Source: Bdellovibrio sp. UBA4095
Lineage (GTDB): Bacteria > Bdellovibrionota > Bdellovibrionia > Bdellovibrionales > Bdellovibrionaceae
Reading direction: 5' to 3'
DNA length: 33,875 nucleotides
NCBI GenBank assembly: GCA_002381805.1
Contig: DFXZ01000009.1
Coordinates: 1-33,875, forward strand
Under the pieces are notes generated by a model, which ran no database searches, was not told the DNA's origin, and saw nothing but the letters and a program-made list of their open reading frames with translations. Of this stretch, positions 32,318-33,875 are shown piece by piece (position 1 is the stretch's first letter; each line of letters begins with the position of its first letter). The translations under genes were made by a program, and so were the position numbers.

Positions 32318-32439
32318 GAGCGGTGAAAATCATCCATCTTCGACGTTGGATCCTACCTTCCTTCGCTGCGACGTACGTATTCGTACGCCTCGCTTCGAAA
32401 GATAGTCTCCGCCTTGAATCTGAATAATTTTGACCGCTC
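32318..32439 (+). repeat. R1 palindromic repeat, copy H
   Basis: GAGCGGTGAAAAT and ATTTTGACCGCTC are the ends. Interior CCATCTTCGACGTTGGATC, centre GACGTACGTATTCGTACGCC and TCCGCCTTGAATCTG follow the family plan. It lies 15 bp after copy G, forming a doublet. Confidence 0.85.
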
Positions 32440-32486
32440 GGAGGAGGGGCAGGATGAACTTTAACTTCATCGGCAAAAAATCCTAT

Positions 32487-32624
32487 GTAGCAGGAGAACG
32501 AAGACCTACTGCGACCCGTACTACGTGTCCGTAGGACACCGCCAACCCTTTTCTTCAAGAAGATCTTGTAGTGTCGATCTAATAGCCTGGGCTATTTTGG
32601 ACAGAGTTTGGCTTTAGATTATTT
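32487..32624 (+). repeat. R2 structured element, copy c, left member of a 140-bp direct repeat
   Basis: GTAGCAGG, CTACTGCGACCCGTACTAC, hairpin GTGTCC-GTA-GGACAC (32525-32539) and CGCCAACCC match the R2 plan. Beyond it the match to copy d continues: AGATCTTG, then GATCTAATAG with hairpin AATAGC-CTGG-GCTATT followed by TTTTGGACA. The hairpin may act as a weak terminator. Confidence 0.7.
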
Positions 32625-32763
32625 CAAAATGAGACAACTTAGCGTCAAAACCTTAAGCAGATGTCTGACGCAAAACGTACTTATAGGTTGTAGTATGACC
32701 TATCCTTCCACTAAGAAGATTTAAGATGGCATGAAATCTGTATTGCTAAGTGTTGAGGTGCTT

Positions 32764-33249
32764 ATGCGACAAATTTATTTTGTATTGGGCTTAATTCTCT
32801 TTTTACCAAATTTAGGGGCTGCTTCAGCAATGAGTCCAGAGAAATCTAAGTGCTTTAGACTTGAAAATTCCGCCAAAAGTTACAAGGCGTGGAAGAATGA
32901 TATGCAGAGATTTCTTACAGACTATGACTCTTTGAACGAAAAAGCACGCTTTGATGTTTCACAAAGTGCTCTCAAGAAAGTCGTCAAGTTGACAAAAGAA
33001 TTCGCGAAAGATTCGGGCTTGAGAGCCCCTGATAGCTTAATCACACAATCAGAACAGCTACTGAGCGATGTGGCATCAGGTTATACTCCGCCACGAGCTG
33101 CCATGAAGGTAATGAAGTCAGGTCTTATTCGTTTCGAAGATAGAATGGATGATATGATATTTCGAGCTCAGGCTAAGAACCCTAATTGCGAGATATTCGA
33201 ATACCCTGTCCATACCTATTCTAATGGATCTTCATCTGGTGTAAATTAA
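32764..33249 (+). CDS. Exported helical protein of unknown function
   Basis: GAGGTGCTT precedes ATG 32764; the in-frame start at 32731 has no such site. The 161-aa product has a signal peptide (MRQIYFVLGLILFLPNLG, cleavage near AAS-A). The mature part is mostly charged helices (SYKAWKNDMQRFLTDYDSL, ALKKVVKLTKEFAKDSG), with two Cys (SKCFRL, NPNCEIF) far apart that may pair. Direct repeats (R2 copies c and d) flank the gene, and a good terminator follows. Function unknown. Confidence 0.7.
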   Translation: MRQIYFVLGLILFLPNLGAASAMSPEKSKCFRLENSAKSYKAWKNDMQRFLTDYDSLNEKARFDVSQSALKKVVKLTKEFAKDSGLRAPDSLITQSEQLLSDVASGYTPPRAAMKVMKSGLIRFEDRMDDMIFRAQAKNPNCEIFEYPVHTYSNGSSSGVN

Positions 33250-33268
33250 TTCCATATTTTCGATTCAA

Positions 33269-33296
33269 AGCCTGTCCAGTAATAGACGGGCTTTTT
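33269..33296 (+). terminator. Intrinsic terminator after the exported protein gene
   Basis: AGCCTGTC pairs with GACGGGCT (one G-T pair) around an eight-base loop (CAGTAATA), followed by TTTTTAGTTTTT. It lies 20 nt after the stop at 33249. Confidence 0.8.
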
Positions 33297-33444
33297 AGTT
33301 TTTGGGTCCGGAGAGAATAGGCTAATAAGACGTGATGTCTCAACAGTTCAAAGAAAAGCCAGTTTGAGTTCTTGCATAGGCTTTCCCCAAGGGACCTTGT
33401 GGCTAGGATTCTTGGTGAGTCTTAAATAGAAAGTTAAACCCTCT

Positions 33445-33580
33445 GTAGCAGGGGAGCGAAGCCCTTCTGCGGCCCGTACTACGTGTCCGTAGGACACCGC
33501 CAACCCTTTTTTTCAGGAAGATCTTGGGTGTGGATCTAATAGTCTGGGCTATTTTGGACAAGTTGCGGCTTAGAATTATT
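33445..33580 (+). repeat. R2 structured element, copy d, right member of a 140-bp direct repeat
   Basis: GTAGCAGGGGAGCGAAGCCC, TTCTGCGGCCCGTACTAC, hairpin GTGTCC-GTA-GGACAC (33483-33497) and CGCCAACCC are followed by GAAGATCTTG and GATCTAATAGTCTGGGCTAT. The copy agrees with 32487-32624 over about 135 bp in the same orientation. In the second hairpin, AATAGC-GCTATT becomes AATAGT-GCTATT, keeping a G-T pair. Confidence 0.75.
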
Positions 33581-33652
33581 TGGTTGATGACTATTGGTGC
33601 CTCAAGCTTTTTACTATTTGCCTATTTCCAGTCTGTCATATTGAATTTATTT

Positions 33653-33875
33653 ATGAATATTACCTACAGAAGAGTTGAACTGAATAATGAGAAAGAGATG
33701 CGGGAAATAGCGTCCATTGATGCTACAATTCCGCCACTATTTGATGGCAAATTTAAGGTCAACGAAGAGTCGATTGAGGGTTATTATCAGCAGTTGATGA
33801 AATGTACTTCTCAGGACTTCTTTGACGTCGTGGTGAATGAAGGCAAGATCATCGGTTTCCATTTTATGTATCAGT
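33653..33875 (+). CDS. GNAT-type N-acetyltransferase, N-terminal part (cut by the window end)
   Basis: ATG 33653 opens a frame that continues past the window end (74 codons visible). The sequence MNITYRRVELNNEKEMREIA, then SIDATIPPLFDGKFKVNEES and FDVVVNEGKIIGFHFMYQ, is the N-terminal strand-helix and the beta2-beta3 part of a GNAT fold. Motif A would lie beyond the window. The ribosome site is weak, and R2 copy d lies 70 bp upstream, possibly in its leader. Confidence 0.65.
   Translation, partial: MNITYRRVELNNEKEMREIASIDATIPPLFDGKFKVNEESIEGYYQQLMKCTSQDFFDVVVNEGKIIGFHFMYQ

Noticed and set aside
1..33875. CRISPR array
   Set aside because: The repeats are long palindromes at gene ends, not short regular repeats with unique spacers, and no cas genes are present.

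Overview
This window is a gene-dense bacterial chromosome segment of moderate GC. It carries many lipoproteins, small exported proteins and small membrane proteins, and makes frequent use of GTG and TTG starts. The style (solitary small envelope proteins, XRE regulators, a large PEGA/M15-like exported protein, a partial type IV secretion set, high-copy palindromic intergenic repeats) suggests a Bdellovibrio-like (Bdellovibrionota) or other deltaproteobacterial-grade Gram-negative. That placement is an inference with modest confidence. No rRNA, tRNA, CRISPR array or insertion-sequence transposase was seen.

Layout. 1-6.7 kb: small lipoproteins and membrane proteins, a GNAT acetyltransferase, an XRE regulator, a pseudopilin-like protein and a Cys-rich exported protein, separated by two repeat families (R1, R2). 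6.3-8.2 kb: a leftward membrane/exported protein set with two short genes at its end. 8.4-10.75 kb: a rightward three-gene block: a 343-aa soluble protein abutting a four-helix membrane protein, then a membrane-anchored helical protein. The first two look like a distant RexA/RexB or Kiwa-type phage-exclusion pair and are my main candidate for an undescribed system. 10.8-14.2 kb: a leftward operon of membrane-anchored receiver, soluble histidine kinase, zinc phospholipase C-like protein, lipoprotein and a twice-broken pseudogene. 14.5-19.3 kb: a TPR-like membrane protein and a run of small envelope or unknown proteins, closed by a clear terminator. 19.6-24.0 kb: a 1034-aa exported multidomain protein (ZU5-like, PEGA, DUF2135-like, M15 peptidase-like), a second exported protein, and a broken tandem copy of that protein's C-terminus. 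24.0-25.5 kb: divergent XRE regulators with repeated operators, and a Doc-type toxin with its antitoxin under a similar operator. 25.9-32.2 kb: two lipoproteins and VirB2-, VirB3- and VirB4-like genes, interrupted by a coiled-coil membrane protein gene and a reverse-strand gene. 32.2-33.9 kb: repeats, an exported protein gene between 140-bp direct repeats, and the start of a GNAT gene.

Repeats. R1 is a palindromic element of about 120 bp (eight full copies, two right-half copies, all in one orientation). At every locus it abuts or overlaps the stop codon of the preceding gene, and in three cases the element itself supplies the TGA. R2 is a smaller structured element (five copies) with base-pair-preserving changes in its hairpins. 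Four of its five copies lie about 50-80 nt downstream of an R1 block.
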